A stretch of DNA of 64,000 bases, taken from assembly GCF_029867415.1 (NCBI RefSeq), contig NC_081181.1, forward strand, positions 119,289,888 through 119,353,887, read 5' to 3'. Within the stretch, counting starts at the first letter, position 1. Each line of letters begins with the position of its first letter. The notes below the pieces were generated by a model, which saw only the letters and a program-made list of their open reading frames with translations, was not told the DNA's origin and did no database searches. Positions 12,629 to 21,901 of this stretch are shown in pieces. The position numbers and the translations under genes are program-made. The DNA is from Vicia villosa (lineage: Eukaryota; Streptophyta; Magnoliopsida; Fabales; Fabaceae).

Positions 12629-13852
12629 ATGAACCTTAGGAACGGTAAATTAACGAACAGTGCACAACCGATTCCCAAACGAAGGTACAACAAGAAAATG
12701 GTCGTTACGGCCAGTGCAGGGGGTGATCAAGATCCCCCACAAGGTTCAGGATCAGGAGCGGCAAATTCGACTTCCACTCAAGGAACACGGGATACAACGG
12801 GTCCAAATGGATCGAGACCTGCAGATAAATCCCAGGCTATGCCTGAAAATAATACAGGACCCTCAGGGACTATTCCAGTTTCAGTGTCAACAACCGCACC
12901 CTCATCCACAAGTGCAGAGGACGTACCGTTTTCCTCGACAAATGCTGCAAACAATTTGTTTGGTCAAGGCACGAATTCTGCTTTCGAATGGAGACCAAAT
13001 AATCCATATGGAATGCCATACCAATATGGAACAGGCGTACGAGGGGCAGGACCTATATATGCCCCAACTAACAATGCGACATTTTCACCGAATGTTAGTT
13101 CAGTGGGTCGAAGTGCACACAACACTAGTTTTTCTACCCAGATGCCCCACTTTACCACAAATAACCAAGCAGCATTTCGACAAGAAATGGATGCAAGCAA
13201 CCATGATATGCTAGGGGCTTTGGCCAGAGAATTGACTTCAATTTTAAACCCACTAGTGACAAATATTGCTACTACAAATAGGGAAAACGTGGAGACTTTC
13301 CAAAAGATATCATCTCAAATGAATCGAATGGCAGAGTTCATGGGAGTAACACCACCTAGAAGGAAAGACAAACAGCCTTCGAATCAAGAAGAGATGCCCA
13401 TTATGGAACGTGTACAAGATATAGTTCCGTTATCTAGGACAGCCACTAGGGATGTAGGCCCCTCACGAAGAACAGAGACGATCGAAGGAACTCCAGTAAT
13501 TAACTTAGAGGCTTCAAATCAAAGAACCGTCCCCGTTCGACAGGAAACGGAGGAAGAGCGACCCAGATTAAGGGTTGTGGGTAGGAACGAACACCCAGAT
13601 GAGGTTGTCCAAAGAGTCAGAAGAGAAAATCTGGCTACAGAAAATAACTTAATTGCCATGATAGAAAGGGTTATGGCCAATAATGGCCTTAGTACTGGAC
13701 TTAGACGTCCAAATTATACATCCCCTATATCAGATTATATCATGCAGACAGAATTGCCCAGGGGCACTAAGGTACCCAAATTTACAAAATTTTCAGGCGA
13801 AACTAATGAGTCAACGGTGGAACATATTGCTAGATATTTGACAGAAGCATGA
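12629..13852 (+). CDS. gag: Gag, N-terminal part (interrupted)
   Basis: The ATG is the first long-frame start after the primer site, and the protein begins MNLRNGKLTN, typical of Tat-lineage Gag. The first 180 residues are low-complexity (Gly/Ser/Thr/Asn-rich). A helical, charged region follows, and residues from about 360 (YIMQTELPRGTKVPKF) enter the conserved retrotransposon Gag fold. The frame stops at a TGA (13850-13852) in the middle of that fold. The same frame continues with homologous sequence beyond the stop, so this is a nonsense mutation rather than a natural C terminus. Gag would form the virus-like particle in the cytoplasm. Confidence 0.85.
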   Translation: MNLRNGKLTNSAQPIPKRRYNKKMVVTASAGGDQDPPQGSGSGAANSTSTQGTRDTTGPNGSRPADKSQAMPENNTGPSGTIPVSVSTTAPSSTSAEDVPFSSTNAANNLFGQGTNSAFEWRPNNPYGMPYQYGTGVRGAGPIYAPTNNATFSPNVSSVGRSAHNTSFSTQMPHFTTNNQAAFRQEMDASNHDMLGALARELTSILNPLVTNIATTNRENVETFQKISSQMNRMAEFMGVTPPRRKDKQPSNQEEMPIMERVQDIVPLSRTATRDVGPSRRTETIEGTPVINLEASNQRTVPVRQETEEERPRLRVVGRNEHPDEVVQRVRRENLATENNLIAMIERVMANNGLSTGLRRPNYTSPISDYIMQTELPRGTKVPKFTKFSGETNESTVEHIARYLTEA

Positions 13853-14614
13853 GACTTAGCGGGAAATGAGGATTGAAGGATCAAATATTTCCCTAGTTCG
13901 CTGACAAAGAATGCCTTCATTTGGTTTACTACTTTGCCACCAAATTCGATAGATGCGTGGGCATACTTAGAAAGGCTGTTCCATGAGAAATTCTATATGG
14001 GCCAAACTAAGATAAGTTTGAAAGAATTGGCCAGTATTAAGAGAAAATTCACAGAAACAATTGATGACTACTTGAATAGGTTCCGTCTGTTGAAATCAAG
14101 GTGTTTTACAACAGTCCCAGAGCATGAACTTGTCGAGATGGCTGCGGGTGGTCTAGATTATTCAATAAGAAAGAAACTAGATACCCAATACCTTAGGGAC
14201 ATGGCCCAATTAGCAGACAGGGTTCGACAGGTCGAACGTCTGAAAGCAGAAAAAGTTAGGGCAAATAAAAGTTATAAGAAGGAAAGGGTAGCGTACGTCG
14301 AAGCCGAGGACGCTGATGATAAGTCTTTCAATGACTCATATAGCCCTGAAGAAGTCGAAATAGACTTGGCTGAGTTGAAAGAAGCGCCACCTTATGCCTG
14401 CAAATTGCTAAATCCTGCAAATGGAAAAAACCCAGTAGAAAACGATAAGAATGATAGGTTCCCTAAGAAAACTTATACATTCGACGTTACCAAGTGTGAT
14501 GAAATATTTGATTTACTGGTAAAAGATGGCCAAATGATACTACCTCCAAATTCCAAAATTCCTCCGTTGGAACAACGGAAGAAAGAGGTTTTTGTAAATA
14601 TCATGGTTTTTTAG
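13853..14614 (+). pseudogene. gag: Gag, central and C-terminal part after two in-frame TGA codons
   Basis: The reading frame is unchanged from the upstream part. A second TGA lies nine codons after the first, at 13877-13879. Then the conserved retrotransposon Gag segment appears: FIWFTTLPPNSI, AWAYLERLFHEKFY, LASIKRKFTETIDDYLNRF and ELVEMAAGGL. The Lys/Glu-rich helix and acidic stretch that follow are usual for this family. The frame ends at 14612-14614, just after a T5 run. The expected Cys-His knuckle lies in the -1 frame (CKYHGFLGHKTSQC, 14593-14634). The break is therefore either a 1-base deletion or a -1 frameshift site. Confidence 0.85.
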
Positions 14615-14679
14615 GCCATAAAACTTCTCAATGTTTTCTTTTCAGGGATCTAATTCAAAATGCTATCAATGATGGAAGG

Positions 14680-16761
14680 TTGAAGTTTGCTGACAAGACC
14701 AAGAGTCACATGAGGGTCGATACCAATCCGCTGAACATTGCTGACGCTAGCCTCTGTGAGGTAGAAGATATCAACATGGTGGAGGCATCTGAAGTCGAAG
14801 TTGTGGAAACTAAAACAATGTTCAATGGAAAGCAGGCTACTGAAAGCCTAAATGGTGACATAGTCTTCAATACTGATGTTGAAGAATCTTCCAAGACAGA
14901 GATAACTGAAGCATCGAAGGAAGAAAACAGTGAGGCCACTGAAGACCTCAGGATGAAACTCCAGAAAATCCAAATCTCTGAAGTTCCTCCAGCAGTGGTT
15001 AACATGGTCAGCGCCAGACGCCCAGTGTCTGAGTTTGGCGAACTAGAGACATGGCTGACGAGGCAAAATGGGGGCATCGAAGTTCCTCCAAAAACTGAGA
15101 GCCTCAAAGACTACCTCTGGAATTGCCATGAGAGAAATGGTGGTAAACAATGGATGTGTCCAAGGTGTTCGATCATGCTGAATCGAAGGGTCGAAGCCAA
15201 CTTCGAAAGGACTCGACGTGAAAGATGGGAACACCCAGGAAGAGAGCCAAATCCCCTACTACAACTGTACCCAAGGATGGAGGAAAGCTTAGTAGGATTT
15301 TTGGTCAGATGCCACAAAGGAAACACTGAAGTTGCTCTGTGCCCCAGATGTGGGGCAGTCTATGATGAAATGCTAGCACGATCATTCGAACGTGTGTACT
15401 GCTACATGAGTCGAGAAACTCAGGGGTTGCGTCCTAACCTGTACGGTTTCGACATATGGACTCCAACAAAGAGGCCTGATAGCCCACACCCCAGAGCTCG
15501 AAGGGTAACATTCAAAATCCCCGCAGATGCACCCAGGGATAGGTGGGTGCAAGCTGATGCAAGAACCAACAAATGGCGAAGTTGGGACCAAGGAGGGAGA
15601 ACTGCAATGGCATATAGGAAACAATTTCAAAGACCAAATCGAGAGGCGTATCGATTGGAGAATTATAAAGGAAAAAATCCTATGTCTCGGTCCCAGTGGA
15701 GAAGACATCAGAGAATAAAAAAGGCTCAGAAGGAATACAGGCCAAGAGAAACTGGAGAATCTAGTAGCAACCAAGTCCCACACCAGGGGGCAAAGTCAAA
15801 CAAACCTCCGGTGGAACGCAGATTATTCGAAGCTGAAAAACTCTTGGATGAAGAAGAAAAGATGCGTTCAAATTCCTGGAAAGAAGAGGATAGAATGACA
15901 AATGATTTTGATTCTGATGGAGTGTCATCTATAAACTTGAATTGCAATGTTGTATCCGTACTCCCTCACGAGTTTAATCAGGAAACTGAAGTGGAAGACT
16001 GTGAAGAGGCTGATATCGAAGAAATGGCAAAACACAGACCTGTGTGTTACTATGTGCTGAATAATGGTGCAGTTGAAGAACAGAATGCTTTCTTCGAAAG
16101 GCCTGATGAGGGTATGCGAAATCATTTGAAGCCACTCTATATCAGGGCTAAGATTGAGAATGTTGGCGTTAATAAAGTCCTAGTTGATGGGGGAGCAGCA
16201 GTGAACCTAATGCCTCAATACATGCTAAAGAGAATTGGTATGTTCGATACGGATATAAGGCCACATAACATGGTTTTATCTAACTACGAAGGCAAAATAG
16301 GACAAACACTGGGAGTCGTTCAGGTCAATTTGACAGTAGGCTCAGTTACCAGGCCAACTATGTTCATGGTTATACCAGCAAAAGCAAACTACAACCTTTT
16401 GCTTGGTAGGGAATGGATTCATGGGGTAGCAGCTGTGCCCTCAATAATGCATCAGAGGGTGACAATTTGGAGGGAAGATGGTATAGTGGAGAATATCGAA
16501 GGTGATCAGAGTTACTATATGGCTGAAGTCAACCAGGTGAATAAAACCAACTTCGATAGGAACCTGGCAAACATAGGCCCTTGTCATGCTGCAGAAGAGA
16601 TGTATACCCCAAATAAAAATGCATTGTACTATTTAACTTTACACCCAAATGGATTCCAATGGGATAGAGAGATCATGGATGGTCCAGCAGATACAGCACC
16701 ATTGGAGAATTATCCAACAGTACGGCCAACAGGCTGGGACGATGACATTAATCATGTCTGA
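14680..16761 (+). CDS. pro: Gag-protease frame: Cys modules and aspartic protease
   Basis: This frame is open upstream of the listed start (non-ATG) through the Cys-His knuckle at 14593-14634, so it is naturally joined to Gag rather than started anew. Residues 1-100 are acidic. Residues 149-163 and 211-224 are two copies of a C-H-x8/9-C-P-R-C module, likely zinc-binding. Residues 270-400 are basic and low-complexity. The retropepsin-like protease spans about 480-600, with VLVDGGAAVNLMP (active-site Asp in D-G-G, residues 503-505) and YNLLLGREWIHG. D-G-G in place of D-T/S-G is common in plant Tat elements, to my recollection. The stop TGA overlaps the ATG of the pol frame. The protease would mature Gag and Pol in the particle. 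Confidence 0.88.
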   Translation: MKFADKTKSHMRVDTNPLNIADASLCEVEDINMVEASEVEVVETKTMFNGKQATESLNGDIVFNTDVEESSKTEITEASKEENSEATEDLRMKLQKIQISEVPPAVVNMVSARRPVSEFGELETWLTRQNGGIEVPPKTESLKDYLWNCHERNGGKQWMCPRCSIMLNRRVEANFERTRRERWEHPGREPNPLLQLYPRMEESLVGFLVRCHKGNTEVALCPRCGAVYDEMLARSFERVYCYMSRETQGLRPNLYGFDIWTPTKRPDSPHPRARRVTFKIPADAPRDRWVQADARTNKWRSWDQGGRTAMAYRKQFQRPNREAYRLENYKGKNPMSRSQWRRHQRIKKAQKEYRPRETGESSSNQVPHQGAKSNKPPVERRLFEAEKLLDEEEKMRSNSWKEEDRMTNDFDSDGVSSINLNCNVVSVLPHEFNQETEVEDCEEADIEEMAKHRPVCYYVLNNGAVEEQNAFFERPDEGMRNHLKPLYIRAKIENVGVNKVLVDGGAAVNLMPQYMLKRIGMFDTDIRPHNMVLSNYEGKIGQTLGVVQVNLTVGSVTRPTMFMVIPAKANYNLLLGREWIHGVAAVPSIMHQRVTIWREDGIVENIEGDQSYYMAEVNQVNKTNFDRNLANIGPCHAAEEMYTPNKNALYYLTLHPNGFQWDREIMDGPADTAPLENYPTVRPTGWDDDINHV

Positions 16762-19700
16762 GTCTTCGTTCTTCGAAAAGATTTCGGCCTATGTGGCCGA
16801 GAACAAAAGGAAGGTGGCTCTCGAAGCCGAACTATCAAATACAAAGATAGATGCAGTTCTAACCAAAGAAGGAATAACAGAATTGGAGATACGTACGAGT
16901 TTCGAACTCTCTGAAGACACGGCTCCAGACGAAGAGATCATAAGAGAAGAACCAAATCAAAGGTTAGATGCAATATACGACGAGGAACCTTTGGGATTCG
17001 AAAAAGACCCAATGGCGTCGAATATAAAGATGTTGGCCCAAGATCCACTTGAAGAAGTAAATCTTGGAGACAATGATCAAAAAAGGGTAACATATATCAG
17101 CGCGAAACTAGAACCAGAATTAAAAGCAACGGTCATCAAAATGCAGAAAGAAAACAGAGATTATTTTGCTTGGGATTATGATGAGATGCCTGGTCTAGGA
17201 AGAGACTTAGTCGAATTAAAATTACCAATAAAAGAAGGGAAGAAGCCTATAAAGCAAACTCCCAGAAGATTCGCGCCAGAGATTCACTCGAAGATTAAAG
17301 CAGAGGTCGAAAGGCTCTTGCGTTGCAAATTTATCCAAACTACAAGGTATGTTGAATGGATTGCTAATATAGTACCTGTAATTAAAAAGAATGGCTCATT
17401 AAGAGTATGCATAGACTTTCGTGACCTTAATGCAGCTACTCCTAAAGACGAGTATCCCATGCATGTAGCAGAAATGCTAGTAGACTCAGCCGCAGGTTTT
17501 GAGTATTTGAGTATGTTGGATGGATATTCGGGATACAATCAAGTCTTTATAGCAGAAGATGATGTATCCAAAACAGCATTTCGTTGCCCAGGGGCAATAG
17601 GCACTTACGAATGGGTTGTGATGCCTTTTGGTTTGAAAAACGCTGGGGCAACTTATCAAAGAGCAATGAATTCTATATTTCATGACTTTATAGAAACATT
17701 CATGCAAGTATATATAGATGACATTGTGGTAAAATCTACCTCGGGTGTGAGTCATCTCGATCATCTGAGCCAATCATTCGAAAGAATAAGGAAATATGGC
17801 TTGAAGATGAACCCCCTCAAATGTGCTTTCTTTGTGCAGGCAGGTGATTTCTTGGGTTTCGTAGTCCACAAAAAAAGGATAGAAATTAACCAGAACAAGA
17901 CAAAAGCCATTATGGAAACCAAGTCTCCATCCACGAAGAAAGAACTACAATCATTATTGGGTAAGATAAATTTCTTAAGGAGATTTATCTCTAACTTGAG
18001 TGGACGCACGCAAGCTTTCTCACCTCTACTACGGCTTAAGCAAGGAAAATTTGAATGGCGTGCTGAACATCAAGAAGCTTTCGATCAGATAAAGCAATAC
18101 TTGACTTGTCCACCAATTCTATCTTCCCCAAATGGGAAGAAGCACATGCGCCTATACATTTCAGCGTCAGATAAAACAATAGGCAGCATGCTGGCACAAG
18201 AAGATGAGAATGGCATCGAAAGAGCCATTTATTACTTAAGTAGAGTACTCAATGATGCAGAGACTAGATACACTGACATAGAAAAGCTCTGCCTTTGCAT
18301 GTATTTATCCTGTATCAAACTTAAGTATTATATAAAGCCAGTTGATGTTTACGTTTCATCTCATTGTGATGTTATTAAACATATGTTATCTAAGCCAATA
18401 CTACATAGTCGAATTGGCAAGTGGGCTTTGGCCCTTACTGAATATTCATTAATATTTCAGCCTCTCAAGGCAATGAAAGGTCAAATTGTGTCAGACTTCA
18501 TTGTCGACCATGCGGTGGTTGAGAATCATCAGCATTATGTAGACTTAAAACCTTGGAAGTTATACTTCGATGGTTCAACACATAGAGAGGGTACTGGAGT
18601 TGGAATGTTGATAATTTCTCCTGATGGAATTCCAACAAAGCTCAAGTATAAAATCGAAGGTCCATTATGCTCCAACAATGAAGCTGAATACGAAGCATTA
18701 ATTGCTGGACTTAAGGCTTTGTTAGAATTGGGGGCAACCAGAGTCGAAATTAAAGGAGACTCCGAATTGGTCATCAAACAATTGACAAAGGAGTACAAGT
18801 GCATCAAAGAGAATTTGATCATGTATTTTGTCATTGCAAATAGGCTACTCAAGAGATTCGAATATGTGGAATTAAAACACGTATCAAGGGTGAATAACCA
18901 GGAAGCAAACGACTTGGCACAATTAGCTTCAGGATATAAAGTATCAAAAGAAAAGTTGGAGGAATTGATTGAAGTAAGAGGAAGAGCAATGTCTACTAAA
19001 CTTTCTCCAAGTGATCTAGAGAACTCACAATTGGGTTATGCCAACGACGAAGAATTCGAAGTACTAAATATAGACTCGTTGGCAGACACAGATTGGAGGA
19101 GTCCAATTATTAACTATCTGAAAAATCCTTCGACGGATACAGACAGGAAAATCAAGTATAGAGCCTTGTCATATTTCCTGATGGGAAATGAATTGTTCAA
19201 GAAAACTCCTGAAGGGGTATTGTTGAAATGCTTGGGTGAAGCAGAATCATACTTGGCTCTGTCGAACGTACATAGTGGGGCATGTGGTGCACATCAAGCA
19301 GGGCACAAAATGAAATGGCTCTTGTTTCGTTATGGGATGTATTGGCCTTCGATGTTAAAAGATTGCATAGAGTTTGCGAAAGGGTGCCAAGAGTGCCAAG
19401 AACATGCAGGTATCCAACACGCTCCAACAAACGAATTAAGTACGATAGTAAAACCGTGGCCTTTTAGGGGATGGGCATTAGATTTGATTGGAGAAATTCA
19501 CCCCAAGTCATCTAAAGGTCAAAGGTACATTTTGGTAGGAATAGACTATTTCACAAAATGGGTCGAAGCAATACCACTGGCAAATGTGGATCAAGAGGCT
19601 GTGATTGAGTTTATTCAGAAACATATTATATATAGGTTTGGAATCCCAGAAAGTATAACAACCGATCAGGGATCAGTCTTTACTGGACGAAAAATGCAAG

Positions 19701-20362
19701 ACTTTGCCAGAGAAATAGGTTTCAAGTTATTTACTTCTACACCTTACTATGCTCAAGCAAATGGACAGGTTGAAGCAGCAAACAAAATAATAATTGGCCT
19801 TATTAAGAAACATGTGGGAAAGAAACCCAAGAACTGGCATAAGACTTTAGATCAAGCACTCTGGGCTTGTCGAACATCTCCAAAAGAAGCTACAAATACA
19901 ACTCCTTTCCAGTTGACATTTGGACATGATGCAGTACTCCCAATTGAGATATATTTGCAATCGGTAAGAATACAAAGACAAGCAGACATTCCTCCCAACG
20001 TGTACTGGGAGTTAATGATGAATGAGTTAGTAGATTTGGACGAAGACAGACTTCGAGCACTGGAAATGATAAAAAGGCAAAAGGAAAGAGTGTCCAGAGC
20101 ATACAACAAAAAGGTGAAAGGTAAAACTTTTGTTAATAATGACTTAGTTTGGAAAGTTATTTTACCTATAGATCGAAAGAATCAGGCACTTGGTAAATGG
20201 TCCCCACATTGGGAAGGACCCTTTCGAATCTTAAAAGTATTTTCGAACAATGCTTACGAAATTGAAGAGTTAGCAGAAGATCGTAGGATCTTAAGAGTAA
20301 ACGGGAAATATTTGAAGAGATATAAACCAAGTATGTACGAAGTAAAGATTGCAAAAACGTAG
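16754..20362 (+). CDS. pol: Pol: reverse transcriptase, two RNase H domains, integrase
   Basis: I place the start at ATG 16754, which overlaps the preceding stop as ATGTCTGA. The same frame also has an earlier ATG at 16649. The product is about 1202 residues and uninterrupted. Domains in order: RT (about 17240-17800) with IDFRDLNAATPKDEYP, MPFGLKNAGATYQR and catalytic YIDD (about 17709-17720); a gypsy-type RNase H/connection region (about 18110-18490); an archaeal-type RNase H (about 18550-18930) with LYFDGST, EAEYEALIAGL, GDSELVI and NNQEANDLAQLA supplying the D-E-D-D residues; and integrase with an H-H-C-C finger (HSGACGAHQAGH, CQECQEH), core D (ALDLIGE), D (TTDQGS) and E (GQVEAANK), and a C-terminal GPF motif (HWEGPFRI). 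Pol copies the RNA and inserts the cDNA. All catalytic motifs look intact. Confidence 0.95.
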   Translation: MSESSFFEKISAYVAENKRKVALEAELSNTKIDAVLTKEGITELEIRTSFELSEDTAPDEEIIREEPNQRLDAIYDEEPLGFEKDPMASNIKMLAQDPLEEVNLGDNDQKRVTYISAKLEPELKATVIKMQKENRDYFAWDYDEMPGLGRDLVELKLPIKEGKKPIKQTPRRFAPEIHSKIKAEVERLLRCKFIQTTRYVEWIANIVPVIKKNGSLRVCIDFRDLNAATPKDEYPMHVAEMLVDSAAGFEYLSMLDGYSGYNQVFIAEDDVSKTAFRCPGAIGTYEWVVMPFGLKNAGATYQRAMNSIFHDFIETFMQVYIDDIVVKSTSGVSHLDHLSQSFERIRKYGLKMNPLKCAFFVQAGDFLGFVVHKKRIEINQNKTKAIMETKSPSTKKELQSLLGKINFLRRFISNLSGRTQAFSPLLRLKQGKFEWRAEHQEAFDQIKQYLTCPPILSSPNGKKHMRLYISASDKTIGSMLAQEDENGIERAIYYLSRVLNDAETRYTDIEKLCLCMYLSCIKLKYYIKPVDVYVSSHCDVIKHMLSKPILHSRIGKWALALTEYSLIFQPLKAMKGQIVSDFIVDHAVVENHQHYVDLKPWKLYFDGSTHREGTGVGMLIISPDGIPTKLKYKIEGPLCSNNEAEYEALIAGLKALLELGATRVEIKGDSELVIKQLTKEYKCIKENLIMYFVIANRLLKRFEYVELKHVSRVNNQEANDLAQLASGYKVSKEKLEELIEVRGRAMSTKLSPSDLENSQLGYANDEEFEVLNIDSLADTDWRSPIINYLKNPSTDTDRKIKYRALSYFLMGNELFKKTPEGVLLKCLGEAESYLALSNVHSGACGAHQAGHKMKWLLFRYGMYWPSMLKDCIEFAKGCQECQEHAGIQHAPTNELSTIVKPWPFRGWALDLIGEIHPKSSKGQRYILVGIDYFTKWVEAIPLANVDQEAVIEFIQKHIIYRFGIPESITTDQGSVFTGRKMQDFAREIGFKLFTSTPYYAQANGQVEAANKIIIGLIKKHVGKKPKNWHKTLDQALWACRTSPKEATNTTPFQLTFGHDAVLPIEIYLQSVRIQRQADIPPNVYWELMMNELVDLDEDRLRALEMIKRQKERVSRAYNKKVKGKTFVNNDLVWKVILPIDRKNQALGKWSPHWEGPFRILKVFSNNAYEIEELAEDRRILRVNGKYLKRYKPSMYEVKIAKT

Positions 20363-20602
20363 ATACTCAGGGTACTACGAAAGCCAAAATGGTCAGGCAT
20401 GTGTCAAAACATATATGTCACATTGATCAAAATGGCTTTACAATCAGAATAGATAGTTAAATGGAAGGAAAAGAGTCTAAAGAGACACCAAGATATTTTT
20501 CATTCAAAACATAGGAGTATGTGCATTACAAAAGGATCCAAAGAACAGGATCTGAGATTACAAAAGAAAAAGAAAGCATAAAAAACCTAAGGTAAATACT
20601 TG

Positions 20603-21337
20603 CTAGTTAATCCTTTGGTCTAAACCTTCCAAGGACAGCACAGGCGAGGGTTCAGCTTCGAACATATCCATGGCTCCAGAATTGCGCATCCTCTTCACTA
20701 CACCTTTCCTAAGGAAAATGTAACTGAGGAGTCTCCCGTATGGAAGACAGGTCACACTCCCTTGACGGTTGACACCAATAGAGACAGCCTTAACAAGTCC
20801 TTTAAAGATCATCAAAGGAATGTTAATTTTCTTCCCTCGAAGACCACAGAGGATAAACTCCAAGTCTTCAACCATGATGTTGTTTTCATCAATCCTCCGA
20901 GGTTGAAAGTTTCCCACGAGCATCTGGTGCCAGATCCTGATAACTTTGGCACTGAAGCGGTCGTTATCCATAAGAGTTCTCAACATGAGATGAGTAGTCA
21001 TGTTGAAACTGTTGTCATCAAAAGTTTCCCCAGAGTTATTGCATCTCATTAGGTTGGCAATAGTGGTGGGAGTGATGCTAAGACGAGCATGTCGAATATC
21101 AGAATCAATGGTGGTCCTACCTTCAGGATCTATGCGTGGGGACGCATTCATCCAGAATTCTGCCAACATGTTAGGGTAGATAGCACCCTCCAAGACTTCT
21201 TCAAAATAGAAGTCCAGTTCTTGATTGACAAAGAGGGTTTCGATGTTGATGAAGTTACGAACAAGTTCATCCTCAGAAAGTCTGAACTCGTTCTTGATGA
21301 GGGCTTTGATGTTATTAAAGGAAAGAGGTTCAGCCAT
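20603..21337 (-). CDS. Antisense gene B: 244-residue protein of unknown function
   Basis: This is a single uninterrupted frame on the strand opposite gag-pol. It starts with ATG at 21337-21335, has a TATA box about 105 bases upstream and ends with TAG. The sequence is globular, with no signal peptide or membrane segment. Segments such as LAEFWMNASPRID, TIANLMRCNN, IRIWHQMLVGNFQPR and ILCGLRGKKINIPLMI resemble the general layout of the so-called putative plant transposon protein domain found in many plant retroelement-linked ORFs. This is a tentative match. The last codons and stop (AAC/TAG/C) resemble those of antisense gene A. Antisense extra ORFs are known in the Tat lineage, so it may be an accessory factor or a regulator of the element. 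I cannot state a function. Confidence 0.75.
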   Translation of the reverse strand: MAEPLSFNNIKALIKNEFRLSEDELVRNFINIETLFVNQELDFYFEEVLEGAIYPNMLAEFWMNASPRIDPEGRTTIDSDIRHARLSITPTTIANLMRCNNSGETFDDNSFNMTTHLMLRTLMDNDRFSAKVIRIWHQMLVGNFQPRRIDENNIMVEDLEFILCGLRGKKINIPLMIFKGLVKAVSIGVNRQGSVTCLPYGRLLSYIFLRKGVVKRMRNSGAMDMFEAEPSPVLSLEGLDQRIN

Positions 21338-21441
21338 TGCAAGGAAAAGAAAGGTTTTTGAGAAAGAAGTTGTGTGTTTTCTTTTTCTGTGTTTAGTTTG
21401 GAGAGAAAGCGCATGAATAAAGAAATGAAGGCAATATTAGA

Positions 21442-21451
21442 CCCTTTATAT
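21442..21451 (-). promoter_or_regulatory. TATA box of antisense gene B
   Basis: CTATATAAAG on the minus strand lies about 105 bases upstream of the ATG at 21337, a normal plant promoter spacing. It is followed by a purine/pyrimidine-rich leader. Confidence 0.7.
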
Positions 21452-21617
21452 AGACTGGGGATACTGAAGGGTGGTTTTAAATTGTTAATGATTGATTGGA
21501 CTGCGTTTGGTTTTCCAAAGAGAGAAGTTATGGCTTCCACCGTTTCCCGCCCTTGGAAGTTGAGAAGTAATCATGAAACTGATGCACGCACGTCTTAAAT
21601 TGACGTTTTGAAGAAAG

Positions 21618-21625
21618 TGACGTCA
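21618..21625 (-). promoter_or_regulatory. TGACGTCA bZIP site upstream of antisense gene B
   Basis: A perfect TGACGTCA palindrome sits about 170 bases upstream of the gene B TATA box. Further TGACG/CGTCA cores lie at about 21601-21605 and 21660-21664. Clustered TGACG motifs resemble as-1-type elements bound by TGA/bZIP factors. Function is inferred only. Confidence 0.5.
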
Positions 21626-21901
21626 CTGTTCAATAATGATTATGGCTAGAGAAGTGGAAACGTCAAGTCTAGAGGCAAGGATGCTGCGAAGGATGTTCAG
21701 GGTCTATACGTTGCATTAAATAAAAGCACTGTAGAAAATCTAAAGATATATTTTGGCAGAAATTGAAAGATTCGCTAAAATAGTGCTGGCGAACATTGTA
21801 GATATAAACGAAGAAAATAGAAGTCAAGCATACGAATAGATGTTTCTACAAAAGCTTCGATTACAAAACGAAAATACAACAAGTTGCAGGATTGGAAACA
21901 G

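Noticed and set aside
14706..15107. Antisense frames overlapping the gag-protease and pol regions
   Set aside because: They are shadows of the strongly coding sense strand with no conserved motif. They differ from the true antisense genes, which lie where the sense strand is non-coding.
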